Notes: generated from the letters alone by a model not told the origin. 64,000 nucleotides of DNA from Sympetrum striolatum (GCA_947579665.1 OX388350.1:1674001-1738000), one strand, 5' to 3'. Shown: positions 1 through 10,961, numbered from the stretch's first letter. Program-made: numbers and translations.

Positions 1-62
1 ATGCCGATATGAAATTAGTATTGCCGAACTGCTTGCAGTATGCAAGCTACATTTTACTCGTA
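1..62 (+). repeat. Unit 0, 3' end only (cut by window edge)
   Basis: Only the terminal part is present: the stretch before the hairpin, the hairpin and the ACTCGTA tail. A base change gives CCGAACTGC where most units read CGATCTGC just before the hairpin. The rest lies outside the window. Confidence 0.88.
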
Positions 63-151
63 TATCTATTATATATAGATGCTTCTCCGGATTCATTCAT
101 ATATATAGATAGGTATATAGATAGGTATATAGATAGGTATATAGATAGATA
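63..151 (+). repeat. Spacer with CTTCTCCGGA block and (TATAGATAGG)n
   Basis: The joint between units 0 and 1 holds TCTATTATATATAGATGC, then TTCTCCGGATTCATTCAT, then about four copies of a TATAGATAGG-type repeat leading into the GGATAC leader. This is the type I spacer, which precedes GGATAC leaders throughout the array. Confidence 0.85.
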
Positions 152-261
152 GGATACAAATTCACAGCCTAAACCACAAGCGTGATTGAGTTCAAATTTT
201 TACTGCGTATTGGCCATAACAATTGACCGCCAGAAAAATTGTGATTTTGATCCTCAGTGTC

Positions 262-1092
262 ATGGGTTCGATTCCAGAGGGCCCCTAAGTCCCGATTTTT
301 TCCGTTTAAATGCATTGCTTAGATTTTCGGGAATTTTTAAAAAATACTTCTCGGATAGGTAGAGAATCGAAACTTTAGGAGCCTTTATATATGGTCATGA
401 TCTATCGAAATCATAAATGAGTTTTACAGAAAATAACCTGGGTTCGATGCTATGTCGGGGCAAAAATCGGCCGTTTAAAATGCATTGCGGCGATTTTGGA
501 GATTTTTTTTTGGACCCTTTTGCGATGGCATAGAAACTTGAAATTCGGTATGAGGTTAGATATTATAATAACTTATCATAATCAAATTTTACATATTCGC
601 TGATGGTCCTTGGTTCGATCCCAGAGGGACATTTAAATTCCTCAATGCATTTCTTACGGAGATAACGGAAACAAATTTTAGGTACTTCCCGGCATGCTAT
701 CGACCTCAAACATTGTATGATAAAAGAGCAAGACTTAACAAATCAAACTATTAATTCACAGCTATCAATGTGTCCTGGGTTCGACACCAGGTGTCTCTGC
801 AATCAGAAGTTGATCCGATATTTAGGAATTATTTTGAAACCTTTTCCAATGATATAGAAACTTGAAATTTGGCATATAGATTGAGATGATTAATAACTTT
901 CAGAAACATATTTGAGATTTCCAAGATCGTCCTTGGTTCGAGTCCCGAGAGCCATTTACATTCGTGAATATTAGAGCGTCTTTTGAGGCAGTTGTAGCCA
1001 ATATTTCTGCTTGAATTTTCACACATAGTTAGAGAAGGTGATCTTCTATTGTGCCGCTTAGTAAGTTCACCAGGAAGACCTGGGTTTGATGC
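262..1092 (+). promoter_or_regulatory. Six B-box/T-arm-like motifs of unit 1
   Basis: Motifs read TGGGTTCGATTCC (265), TGGGTTCGATGCT, TTGGTTCGATCCC, TGGGTTCGACACC, TTGGTTCGAGTCC and a decayed TGGGTTTGATGCA. The first five fit the Pol III B box. Flanks can pair over 4-5 bp, as in a tRNA T-arm. No convincing A box (TRGYNNARNNGG) is visible at a normal distance upstream, so an ordinary type 2 Pol III promoter is not demonstrated. B-box-only sites are known to bind TFIIIC without Pol III in yeasts and animals. Binding here is inference. Confidence 0.4.
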
Positions 1093-1135
1093 AAGACGCT
1101 AAAATTGAAGCGAATTTTAAAAATATTTTCAATAC

Positions 1136-1145
1136 TTTTTTTTTT
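1136..1145 (+). terminator. T-run after the last box (possible Pol III terminator)
   Basis: A run of ten T lies about 50 bp beyond the sixth box and 53 bp before the terminal hairpin. Four or more T residues end Pol III transcripts, and a T-run persists at this place in nearly every complete unit. Transcription itself is not shown, and shorter T-runs also occur inside the unit. Confidence 0.25.
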
Positions 1146-1197
1146 CTTTTGAGGACCGTCTCGATATGATGTCGAAATAAAATAATATTACCGATCT

Positions 1198-1214
1198 GCT
1201 TGCAGTATGCAAGC
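1198..1214 (+). repeat. Terminal hairpin of the unit (reference copy)
   Basis: GCTTGCA, a GTA loop and TGCAAGC make a perfect 7-bp stem. The same hairpin marks the 3' boundary of nearly all units, followed by 15-16 bases ending ACTCGTA. A hairpin just inside the 3' end recalls Helitron-type elements, but the CTRR terminus of canonical Helitrons is absent. Confidence 0.8.
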
Positions 1215-1246
1215 TACATTGCACTCGTATAATAGATAGATAGATA

Positions 1247-2352
1247 GGATACTAATTCACTGCCTAAACCACAAACGTGATTGACTTGAAATTTTTACGA
1301 CGTATTGGCCATAACGTGTAACCACCAGAAAAAATGTGATTCTGAACCTCAGTGTCATAGGTTCGATTCCAGAGGGCCTCAAAGTCCCGATTTTTCCCGT
1401 TTAAATGCATTGCTATGATTTTCAGGAATAAAAAAAAAATACTTTCCGGATAGGTAATGAATCGAAACTCAAGGAGCCTATATATATGGTTATGATCTAT
1501 CGAAAACATAAATGACTTTTACGGAAAATATACTGGGTTCGATGCTAGGTCGATGCAAAAATCGGCCTTTTGAAATACATTGAGGTTGATTTTCATTATT
1601 TTTTTTCATGCACTTATCGAAATGATAGGAAGTTCTCGCTTATATGGAAGATGTATATTAAGCATAGTTTTTTGAAAAAAATGTTGATAAGACCTTACTG
1701 TTCCTTGGTTCGATGCCCGAGCACATAAACGTTTCTCTCATAAGGAATATAAGGGAAAAGTAGGACGTCATTTGAGGCAGTTACACCTAATATTTCTGCT
1801 TGAATTTTCACACATGGTTAAGAGATGTGATCTTCTTTAGTGCTGCATAGAAAGCATTACCAGAAAGACCCGGGTTCGAAGCCAGATGGTAAATATATCC
1901 CCCATTTTAAATGCATTGAGTTAGTTTTCATTATTTATTTTGATGAATTAATCGAAATAATAGGAAAATCGTGCTTTGCTAGAAGATGTATATTAAGACT
2001 CAGTTTAAGAAAAAATTAGATATGACCATGCTGAACCAGGGTTCGATGCCAGAGCACGTTTACATTTCTATCATAAGGAATATATGGGAAAAGTAGGACG
2101 TCCTTTGGGGCAGTTGAAGCCAACATTTCTGCTTGAATTTTCACACATAGTTAGAGGTGGTGATTTTCTGTTGTACTGCATAGGACTTATTACCAGAAAG
2201 ACCCGGGTTCGATGCCAGACGATGAATTTGCAGCGAATTTAAAGAATATTTTCAATCCTTTTTGTTTCTTTTTAGGACCGTCCCGATATGATGACCATAT
2301 GAAATAACTGTTGTCGATCTGCTTGCAGTTTGCAAGCTACATTTTACTCGTA
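1247..2352 (+). repeat. Unit 2, subfamily Y (dimer-duplicated middle)
   Basis: TTCGA cores start at 1362, 1538, 1709, 1875, 2042 and 2208, so spacing stays near 166-176 to the end, unlike unit 1. The segment after box 3 (GTAGGACGTCATTTGAGGCA, with CCGGGTTCGA after it) recurs after box 5. The linkers after boxes 2 and 4 also match each other. The middle is therefore two copies of a two-monomer block. The hairpin loop region is altered (GCAGTTTGC). Confidence 0.85.
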
Positions 2353-2406
2353 TATATATCTATTATATATAGACGCTTCTCCGGATATACCTATAAGTTA
2401 TATATA

Positions 2407-3513
2407 GGGGATCAAAAGTCTAACCATGTTCCGCAAGTGCCAACGACTTGAAATTTTTATGACGTATTGGCCATAACGTGTAACCTACAGGAAAAAGCCG
2501 ACATTGAACCTCGGTGTAATGGGTTCGATTCCAGAAGGCCCCAAAGTCGCGATTTTCTCCATAAGGATACATGGCGGGGATTTTCGAAAATTTTTTTGGT
2601 GCACTTCCCGGATTAGTAGAGAGTTGAAATTCAAGGGATCGCTAAAACCCATGCAACTCCAACGTTAATCAGAAAGTCATCGCCGAATATTGTCCATGGT
2701 TCGATACTAGGTCGGGGCAAAAATGGGCCGTTTAAAATGCATTGCGGCGATTTTGAAGATTTTTTTTGGATCCTTTCCCGATAACATGGATACCTGAAAC
2801 TCGGCACGTGGATAGATATCATAAATATATTTCATAATCAAATTTTACATATTAGCTTATGGTCCTTGGTTCGATCCCAGAGGGCCATTTGCACTTCTCA
2901 ATGCGTTTCTTACGGAGAAAACGGAAACAAATTTTAGGTACTTCCCGGCATGCTATCGCCATCAGCAGGTACTCAGCATGCTATCGACTTCAAATTTTGC
3001 ATGATAGAAGAAAAAGTCTTTACAAATCAAACAGTGCATTCACAGCTTACAATATTTCCTGGGTTCGACACCAGGTGTCTCTGCAATCTTAAGTTGATCC
3101 GATTTTTAGGAATTAATTTGAAACCTTTCCCAATAATATAGAAATTTGAAATTTGGCATAAAGATAGAGATCATAAAGTACTTTAAAAAAAATATTTTAG
3201 ATATCCAAGATCGTCCTTGGTTCGAATCCAGAGAGCCATTTACATTCGTGAAAATTATAACGTCTTTTGAGGCAGTTGTAGCCAATATTTCTGCTTTAAT
3301 TTTCACACATAGTTAGAGATGGATATCTTCTATTGTGCTGCTTAGTGAGTATCACCAGAAAGACCCGGGTTCGATGCCAGACGATGGAATTTCAGGGAAT
3401 TTTAATAAAAATTTCAATCCATTTTTTTCTTTTGATGGCCGTCCCGATATGATGCCGACAAAAAACTTTTGTTATCGATGTGCTTGCAGTATGCAAGCAA
3501 CATTTTACTCGTA
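2407..3513 (+). repeat. Unit 3, type II leader, 30-bp internal insertion
   Basis: The leader starts GGGGATCAAAAG, and the first monomer has the CCATAAGGATACATGG body. Boxes start at 2524, 2700, 2870 and 3064. The third step is lengthened by about 30 bp around 2948-2990, where GGCATGCTATCG is partly duplicated (CAGCATGCTATCG). The stretch before the hairpin reads GTTATCGATGTGC, a variant also seen near 35134. Confidence 0.88.
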
Positions 3514-3531
3514 TATATATATATATATATA
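3514..3531. repeat. (TA)n at a tail-to-tail junction
   Basis: About 18 bp of pure TA joins the ACTCGTA tail of unit 3 to the inverted tail of unit 4, forming a long inverted repeat of the two 3' ends with no CTTCTCCGGA block between them. Confidence 0.85.
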
Positions 3532-4608
3532 TACGAGAAAAATGTAGCTTGCATACTGCAAGCAGATCGGCAATACTAATTTCATATCGGCATCATATCG
3601 GGAATGTCCTCAAAAGAAAAAAAAAGGATTGAAATTTTTCTTAAAATTCGCTGAAATTTCATCGTCTGGCATTGAACCCGGATCTAACTTGTGAACTTAC
3701 TATGTAGCACAAAAGAAGATCATTATCTCTAACTATGTATGAAAATTCAAGCAGAAATATTGGCTACAACTGCCTCAAAAGACGCTCTAATGTTCACGAA
3801 TGTAAATGGCTCTCGGGACTCGAACCAAGGACGATCCTGGAAATTTAAAAAATGTTTCTGAAAGTTATTAATGATCTCAATCCATATGCCAAATTTCAAG
3901 TTTCTATATTATTGGGAAAGGTTTCAAAATAATTCCTAAAAATCGGATCAACTTCTGATTGCAGAGACACCTGGTGTCGAACCCAGGACACATTGATAGC
4001 TATGAATGCATAGTTTGATTTGCTAAGACAGGTTCTTCTATCACGCTAAGTTTGAAGTCGATAGCATGCCGGGAAGTACCTAAAATTTATTTCCGTTATC
4101 TCCGTAAGAAATGCATTGAGAAATGTAAATGGCGCCCTGGGATCGAACCAAGGACCATCAGCGAATATATAAAATTTGATTATGAAATATATTTATAATC
4201 TCCAACTCCATGCCGAATTTCAAGTTTCAAAGCCATCGGGAAGGGGTCCAAAAAAAATCTTAAAAATTGCCACAATACATTTTAATCGGCCGATTTTTGC
4301 CTCGACCTAGCATCGAACCCAGGATATTTTCCGTAAAACTCATTAATGTTTTCGATAGATCATGACCATAATTAAGGGCTCCTAAATTTTTGATTCTCTA
4401 CCTATCCCGGAAGTATTTTTTAAAAATTCCCGAAAATCAAAGCAATGCATTTAAACGGGAAAAATCGGGACTTTGGGGCCCTCTGGAATCGAACCCATGA
4501 CACTGAGGTGCAAAATCGCAATTTTTCTGGCGGTTACACTCTATGGCCAATATGTCGTAAAAATTTCAAGTCAATGACGCTTGTGGTTTGGCCTGTGAGT
4601 TTGTATCC
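3532..4608 (-). repeat. Unit 4, full length, type I leader
   Basis: A complete copy of 1,077 bp read on the minus strand. The first box core is at 4489-4493, matching the offset of unit 1. The tail box near 3670 has drifted to TTGAACCC. The leader continues into a CT-rich (TCTC) then TA spacer instead of TATC repeats. Confidence 0.88.
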
Positions 4609-4633
4609 TCTCTCTATATATATATATATCTAT

Positions 4634-5704
4634 TACGAATAAAATGTTGCTTGCATACTGCAAGCAGATCGACAACACTATTTTCACGCCGGCATCATAT
4701 CAGGACGGCCATCAAAAGAAAAAAATGGATTCAAATTTTTCTTAAAATTCTTTGAAATTCCATCATCAGGCATCGAACCCGGGTCTTTACTGTGAACTTA
4801 CTAAGCAGCACAATAGAACATCACCATCTCTATGTGTGAAATTCAAGCAGAAATGTGGGCTACAACTGCCTCAAAATACGTTCTAATTTTCACGAATTTA
4901 AATGGCTCTCTTGATTCCAGCCAAGGACGATCCTGGAAATCTAAGAAATGTTTCTGAAAGTTATTTATGATCTCTACCTATATGCCGAATTTCAAGTTTC
5001 TATGTTATTGACAAAGGTTTCAAAATAATTCCTAAAAATCGGATCAACTTCTGATTGCAGAGAAACCTGGTGTCGAACCAAGGACACATTGATAGCTGTG
5101 AATGCACTATTTGATTTGCGTAGACTTGATCTTTCTATATGCAAAGTTTGAAGTCGATATCGTGCCGGGAAGTACCTAAAATTTGTTTCCGTTATCTCCG
5201 TAAGAAATGCATTGAGGAATTTAAATGTCCCTCTGGGATCGAAGCAAGGACCATCAGCGAATATGTAAAATTTGATTATGATATATTTTTATGGTATGTA
5301 ACCTCATACCGAATTTCAAGTTTCTATGCCTTCGGAAAAGGGTCCAAAAAAAATCTTAAAAATCGCCACAATGCATTTTAAACGGCCGATTTTTGCCCCA
5401 ACGTAGCATCGAACCAAGGATAATATTCGTAGATGTCTTTATGGTTTCCTTTAGATATGCACGGCATCTAGCGATCCCTCGAATTTCAACTCTTTACCTT
5501 TCCGAGAAGTGCCTCAAAAAAATTTTCGAAAATCTTCACCATGTATTCTTATGGACTAAATCGCGACTTTGAGGCCCTCTGGAATCGAACCCATGACACT
5601 GAGGATCAAAATCGCAATTTTTCTGGCGGTTGTACGTTATGGCCAATACTTGGTAAAAATTTCGAGTCAATGACGCTTTTGGTTTAGCCTGTGAATTAGT
5701 ATCC
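4634..5704 (-). repeat. Unit 5, full length, type I leader with type II first monomer
   Basis: Complete but for small deletions (1,071 bp). The 3' end is the GACAACACTATTTTCA variant with GGCCATC. The first monomer is the ACTCTTTACCTTTCC / CTTATGG type, although the leader tip is GTATCC (type I), so leader and body have been exchanged. Confidence 0.87.
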
Positions 5705-5760
5705 TATCTGGGTATCTGGGTATATACATGAATGAATCCGGAGAAGCATCTATCTATTAA

Positions 5761-6855
5761 ACGAGTAAAATGTAGCTTGCATACTGCAAGCAGATCGACA
5801 ACAATAATTTAAAATCGGCATTTTATCAGGACGGTCCTAAAAAAAAAAAAAAGGATTGAAAATATTTTTAAAATTCGCTGAAAATTTCATCGTTTGGCAT
5901 CGAACCCGGGTCTTCCTGCATAACTTACTATTCTATGTTCTGTAGTACTTACAGTACTACAGAAGATCACCATCTCTAACAATGTGTGAAAATTCAAGCA
6001 GAAATATTGGCTGCAACTGCCTCAAAAGACGTTCTAATTTCCACGAATGTAAATGGCTCTCTGGATTCGAACCAAGGACGATCTTGGAAATCTAAAACAT
6101 GTTTCTTAAAGTTGTTTATGATCTCTATCTATGTGCCGAATTTCAAGTTTCTATATTATTGGGAAATGTTTCAAAATAATTCCTAAAAATCGCATCTACT
6201 GTTAATTGCAGAGACAACTGGTGTCGAACCCAGGACATATTGTAAACTGTGAATGCACAATTTGATTTGTACCAACTTGATTATTTTTTATGCAAAGTTT
6301 GAAGTTGATAGCATGCCGGGAAGTACCGAAATTTTGTTTCCGTTGTCTCCATAAGAAATGCATTGAAAAGTGCCAATAGCTCTCTGGGATTGAACCAAGG
6401 ACCATAAGCGAACATGTATAATATTATTATAAAATATATTCACGATATCTATCTACGTGCCGAGTTTCAAGTATCCATGTTATTGGGAAAGGATCCAAAA
6501 AAAATCTTCAAATTCGCCGCAATACAATTTAAACGGCCGATTTTTGCATCGTCCTAGCATCGAACCCAGGATATTTTCAGTAAAACTCATTTATGTTTTC
6601 GATAGATCATGACCATATATATAGGCTCCATGAGTTTTGATTCTCTTCCTATCCCGGAGGTATTTTTTAATAATTCCCGAAAATCAAAGCAATGCATTTA
6701 AACGGGAAAAATCGGGACTTTGGGGCCCTCTGGAATCGAACCCATGATACTGAGGTGCAAAATCGCAATTTTTCTGGCGGTTACACTCTATGGCTAATAT
6801 GTCGTAAAAATTTCAAGTCAATGACCCTTGTGGTTTGGCCTGTGAGTTTGTATCC
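5761..6855 (-). repeat. Unit 6, full length with small palindromic insertion
   Basis: 1,095 bp. The excess lies near 5930-5965, where GTAGTACTTACAGTACTAC, a near-perfect palindrome, replaces part of the normal CTATGCAGCACAATAG stretch. The leader is type I with a CTCTCTATATA spacer. The first-box core lies 115 bases inside the leader end, as expected. Confidence 0.87.
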
Positions 6856-7023
6856 TCTCTATATATATATATATATGAATATATATATGGATACATGAAT
6901 GAATCCGGAGAAGCATCTATATATAATAGATATGAATGAATCCGGAGAAGCATCTATATATCTATTATATATAGACGCTTCTCCGGATTCATTCATATAT
7001 ATATATAGATAGGTATATAGATA
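6856..7023. repeat. Head-to-head spacer with three CTTCTCCGGA blocks
   Basis: Two inverted copies and one direct copy of the CTTCTCCGGA block, each next to ATCTATATATAATAGAT or its complement, lie between the leaders of units 6 and 7. The region is palindromic around 6965. The block is present as both GATGC and GACGC variants. Confidence 0.85.
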
Positions 7024-8060
7024 GGATACTAATTCACAGCCTAAACCACCAGCGTCATCGGCTTGAAATTTTTACGACGTATTGGCCATATCGTGTAACC
7101 ACCAGAAAAATTGTGATTCTGAACCTCAATGTCATGGGTTCGATTCCAGACGGCCCCAAAGTCCCGATTTTCCCCATTTAAATGCATTGCGTTGATTTTC
7201 AGGAATTTTTAAAAAATACTTGCCGGATAGGTAGGGACTTAAAACTCAAGGAGCCGATATATATGGTCATGATCTATCGAATACATAAATGAGTTTTACG
7301 GAAAATATCCTGGGTTCGATGCTAGGTCGATGCAAAAATCGGCCGTTTAAAATACATTGTGGCGATTTTTAAGATTTTTTTTGGACCCCTTCCCGATGAC
7401 ATGGAAACTTGAAATTCGGCATGAAGTTGGAGATCATAAATATATTTCATAAACAAATTTAAAATATTCGCTGATGGTCCTTGGTTCGATCCCAGAGAGC
7501 CATTTACATTCCTCAATGCATTTCTTATGGAGATAATGGAAAAAGGTTTTAGGTACTTCCCGGCATGATATCGACTTCAAACTTTGTTAAAAAATAAGAT
7601 GAAGTCCTAATAAGTCATAATGTGCATTCCCAGCTAACAATATTTCCTGGGTTCGACACCAGGCGTCTCTACAATCAGTAAATTATCCGATTTTTAGGAA
7701 TTTTTTTGAACCCCTTCCCAATAATATTAAAACATGAAATTAGGTATATAGATAGAGAACTTAGATACATTTCAAAAACATATTTTAGATTTCCTAGATC
7801 TTACTTGGTTCGAATCCAGAGAGCCATTTACATTATTGAAAAGTAGGACGTCGTTTGAGGCAGTTGGAGCCAATATTTCTGCTTGAATTTTCACACATAA
7901 TAAGAGATGGTGATTTTCTGTTGTGCCGCATATTACGTTCACCAGGAAGGCCTAGGTTCGATGCCAGACGATTAAATTGCAGCGAATTTTAAGAACTTTT
8001 TCAATCCCTTTTTATTTTCTATTGAGGGCCGTCCCGATATGATGCCGACAAGAAATTAGT
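7024..8060 (+). repeat. Unit 7, type I leader, tail deleted
   Basis: Boxes start at 7139, 7315, 7485, 7652, 7809 and 7957, repeating the 176/170/167/157/148 spacing of unit 1. The unit stops in GAAATTAGTG just before the terminal hairpin and runs directly into the first box of unit 8 without a leader or spacer. Confidence 0.87.
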
Positions 8061-8407
8061 GGGTTGTCATGGGTTCGATTCCAGAGGGCCCCAAAGTCCC
8101 GATTTTTCCCGTTTAAATGCATTACATAGATTTTCGGGAATTTTTAAAAAATACTTCCCGAATAGGTAGAGAATCGAAACTCTAGGAGCCTTTATATATA
8201 GTCATGATCTATCGAAAACATAAATGAGTTTTACAGAAAATAACCTGGGTTCGATGCTAGGTCGAGGCAAAAATCGGCCGTTTAAAATGTATTGTGGCAA
8301 TTTTTTAAATTGTAAAAATTTTTTTTTGAGGACAGTCCCGATATATTGCCGATATGAAATAAGTATTGCCGATCTGCTTGCAGTATGCAAGCTAAATTTT
8401 ACTCGTA
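8061..8407 (+). repeat. Unit 8, mini-unit with two boxes
   Basis: This begins at the first box (GTCATGGGTTCGATTCC), keeps the second box near 8249, then jumps at about 8310 to the 3' end with T-run, hairpin and tail (GCTAAATTTTACTCG). Monomers 3-6 and the leader are missing. Both joints are in AT-rich linkers. Confidence 0.85.
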
Positions 8408-8465
8408 TATATATATATATATATCTATTATATATAGATGCTTCTCCGGATTCATTCATATATCA
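8408..8465. repeat. Tail-to-tail spacer containing a CTTCTCCGGA block
   Basis: (TA)n, then TCTATTATATATAGATGC, TTCTCCGGATTCATTCAT and TATATCA join the inverted tails of units 8 and 9. A spacer block normally next to leaders thus lies between two tails, as expected if a unit has flipped. Confidence 0.8.
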
Positions 8466-9542
8466 TACGAGTAAAATGTTGCTTGCATACTGCAAGCAGA
8501 TCGGCAATTCTAATTTCATATCGGCATCATATCGGGATGGTCCTCTTAAGAAAAAAAAAAGGATTTAATTTTTTCTTAAAATTCGCTGAAATTTCATCAG
8601 CTGGAATCGAACCCGGGTCTTACTGAAAACCTACTACGAAACACAATAGAAGATCACCATCTCTAACTATGTGTGAAAATTCAAGCAGAAATATTGGCTA
8701 CAACTGCCTCAAAAGACGCTCTAATGTTCACGAATGTAAATGGCTCCCTGGACTCGAACCAAGGACGATCTTGGAAACTTAAAACATTTTTCTGAAAGTT
8801 ATTATTGATCTCAATCTATATGCCAAATTTCAAGTTTCTACATTATTGGGAAAGGTTTCAAAATAATTCCTAAAATTCGAATCAACTTCTGATTGCAGAG
8901 ACACCTGGTGTTGAACCCAGGACACATTGATAGCTGTGAATTAATATTTTGATTTGTTAAGTCTTGCTCTTTTATCATGCAAAGTTTGAGGTCGATAGCA
9001 TTCCGGGAAATACCTAAAATTTGTTTCCGTTATCTCCATAAGAAATGCATTGAGGAATGTAAATGGCCCTCTGGGATCGAACCAAGGAACATCAGGGAAA
9101 GCATAAAAATCGATTATGAAATATATTTATGATATCTAACCTCATACCGAATTTCAAGTTTCCATGCCATCGGGAAAGGGTCCAAAAAAAATCTTAAAAA
9201 TCGCCACAATGCTTTTTAAACGGCAGATATTTGCATCGACCTAGCATCGAACCCAGGTTATTTTCCGTAAAACTCATTTATGTTTTCGATAGATCATGAC
9301 CATATATAAAGGCTCCTTGAGTTTTGATTCTCTACCTATCCGGGAAGTATTTTTTTTTAATTCCCGAAAATCAAAGCAATGCATTTAAACGGGAAAAATC
9401 GGGACTTTGGAGCCCCCTGGCATCGAACCCATGACACTGAGGATCCTAATCGCAATTTTTCTGGTGGTTACACGTTATGGCCAATACTCCGTAAAAATTT
9501 CAGCTCAATCACTCTTGTGGTTTAGGCTGTGAGTTTGTATCC
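8466..9542 (-). repeat. Unit 9, full length, type I leader
   Basis: 1,077 bp. The 3' end is the GGCAATTCTAATTTCA variant with TGTTGC next to the hairpin. The second monomer from the tail has a GTTGAACCCAGG core instead of GTCGAACCC, shared with unit 15. Apart from this it is regular. Confidence 0.88.
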
Positions 9543-9591
9543 TCTCTATATATCTATTATATATAGATGCTTCTCCGGATTCATTCATATA

Positions 9592-10632
9592 TACGAGTAA
9601 AATGTAGCTTGCATACTGCAAGCAGATCGGCAATACTAATTTCATATCGGCATCATATCGGGACGGTTCTCAATTGAACAAAAAAAAATATTCAAAATAT
9701 TCTTAAAATTCGCTGTTATTTTATCGTCTGGCATCGAACCCGGGTATTACTGGTAAACTTACTATGCAGAACAATAGAAGATCAACATCTCTAACTATGT
9801 GTGAAAATTCAAGCAGAAATATTTGTTACAACTGCCTCAAAAGACGTTCTTATTTTCACGAATTTAAATGCCTCTCTGGATTCGAACCAAGGACGATCCT
9901 GGAAATCTAAAACATGATTTTGAAATTCATCTATGATATCTAACTACATGCCGAATTTCAAGTTTCTATATTGTTGGGAAAGGGTTCAAAATTATTATTG
10001 AAAACTGGATCAGTTACTGATTTTAGAGACGCCTGGTTTCGAACCCAGGACACACTGGTAGCTGTGACTGCACAGTTAGATTTTTATGAACTTGATCATA
10101 TTTTATGCAAAGTTTGAAGTCAATATCATGCCGAGAAGTACCTAAAATCTGTTTCCGTTATCTCCATTAGAAATGCATTGTGGAGTACAAATGGCCCTCT
10201 GGGATCGAACCAAGGACCATCAGCGAATATGTAAAATTCGATTATGAAATATATTTATGATTTCTAACCCCATGCCAAATTTCAAGTTTCCATGAATTCG
10301 GAAACGGGTCCAAAAAAAATCTTAAAAATCTCCACAATGCGTTTTAAACGGCCGATTTTCGCCCCGACCTAGCATCGAACCCAGGATAATTTTCGTAAAA
10401 CTCATTTATGTTTTCGATATATCATGTTCATATATATAGGCTCCTTGAGTTTTAATTCTCTACCTGTCCGGAAAGTATTTTTTTTTAATTCCCGAAAATC
10501 AAAGCAATGCATTCAAACGGGAAAAATCGGGACTTTGAGTCCCTCTGGAATCGAACCCATGACATCGAGGTTCAAAATCTCAATTTTTCTGGAGGTTATA
10601 TGTTATGGCCAATATGTCGTAAAAATTTCAAG
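9592..10632 (-). repeat. Unit 10, leader deleted
   Basis: Begins with a normal tail and carries all six boxes, but ends at AAAAATTTCAAG (about 10632), where it is fused to the second monomer of a further copy. The missing part is the leader tip and spacer. AATTTCAAG also occurs upstream of later boxes, so recombination between matching words is plausible. Confidence 0.83.
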
Positions 10633-10945
10633 CCGATTTTTGCCTTGACCTAGCATCGAACCCAGGTTATTTTCCGTAAAACTCATTTATGTTTTCGATA
10701 GATCATGATCATATATAAAGGCTCCTAGGGTTTCGATTCTCTACCTATCCCGGAAGTATTTTTTAAAAATTCCCGAAAATCAAAGCAATGCATTTAAACG
10801 GGAAAAATCGAGACTTTGGGGCCCTCTGGAATCGAACTCATGACACTGAGGTGCAAAATTTTTCTGGTGATTAAACGTTATGGCCAATGCGCCGTAAAAA
10901 TTTCAGCTCAATCACTCTTGTGGTTTAGGCTGTGAGTTTGTATCC
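10633..10945 (-). repeat. Unit 11, leader-side remnant with two boxes
   Basis: Holds only the second and first monomers (cores near 10655 and 10830) and a type I leader ending GTATCC. The four tail-side monomers and the terminal hairpin are absent. About 10 bases are lost in the leader-side linker near 10855. Confidence 0.83.
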
Positions 10946-10961
10946 TCTCTCTATATATATA

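Larger units (their letters stand above)
152..1229 (+). repeat. Unit 1, full-length reference copy, type I leader
   Basis: A complete unit of 1,078 bp. TTCGA cores start at 267, 443, 614, 780 and 937, and a mutated TTTGA core starts at 1084, so steps are 176, 171, 166, 157 and 147 bp. A CTTGAAATT-like word lies 74-79 bp before each core. A T-run at 1136-1145 follows the last box, and the hairpin is at 1198-1214. The tail reads TTGCACTCGTA, a variant shared with units 26 and 36. Confidence 0.9.

Noticed and set aside
430..470. CENP-B box in GTTCGATGCTAGGTCGGGG of box 2
   Set aside because: The CENP-B core needs TTCG, four bases, A, two bases, CGGG. Here the gaps are five and three bases, so the match is off by two positions. 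Suggestive for a centromere idea but not a match.
590..640. Hammerhead ribozyme core in CGCTGATGGTCC
   Set aside because: The conserved CTGANGA and matching GAAA with three stems are not found. CTGATGG is one part of monomer 3 only.
152..1229. True tRNA genes around each GGTTCGANNCC
   Set aside because: Only the T-arm part is tRNA-like. I find no acceptor stem, anticodon arm or D-arm/A box at proper distance before any box.
1198..1229. Canonical Helitron 3' end
   Set aside because: The hairpin is right in kind, but the end is ACTCGTA, not CTRR, no 5' TC is seen at the leader, and no Rep/helicase sequence is present. A Helitron-like relative is not excluded.
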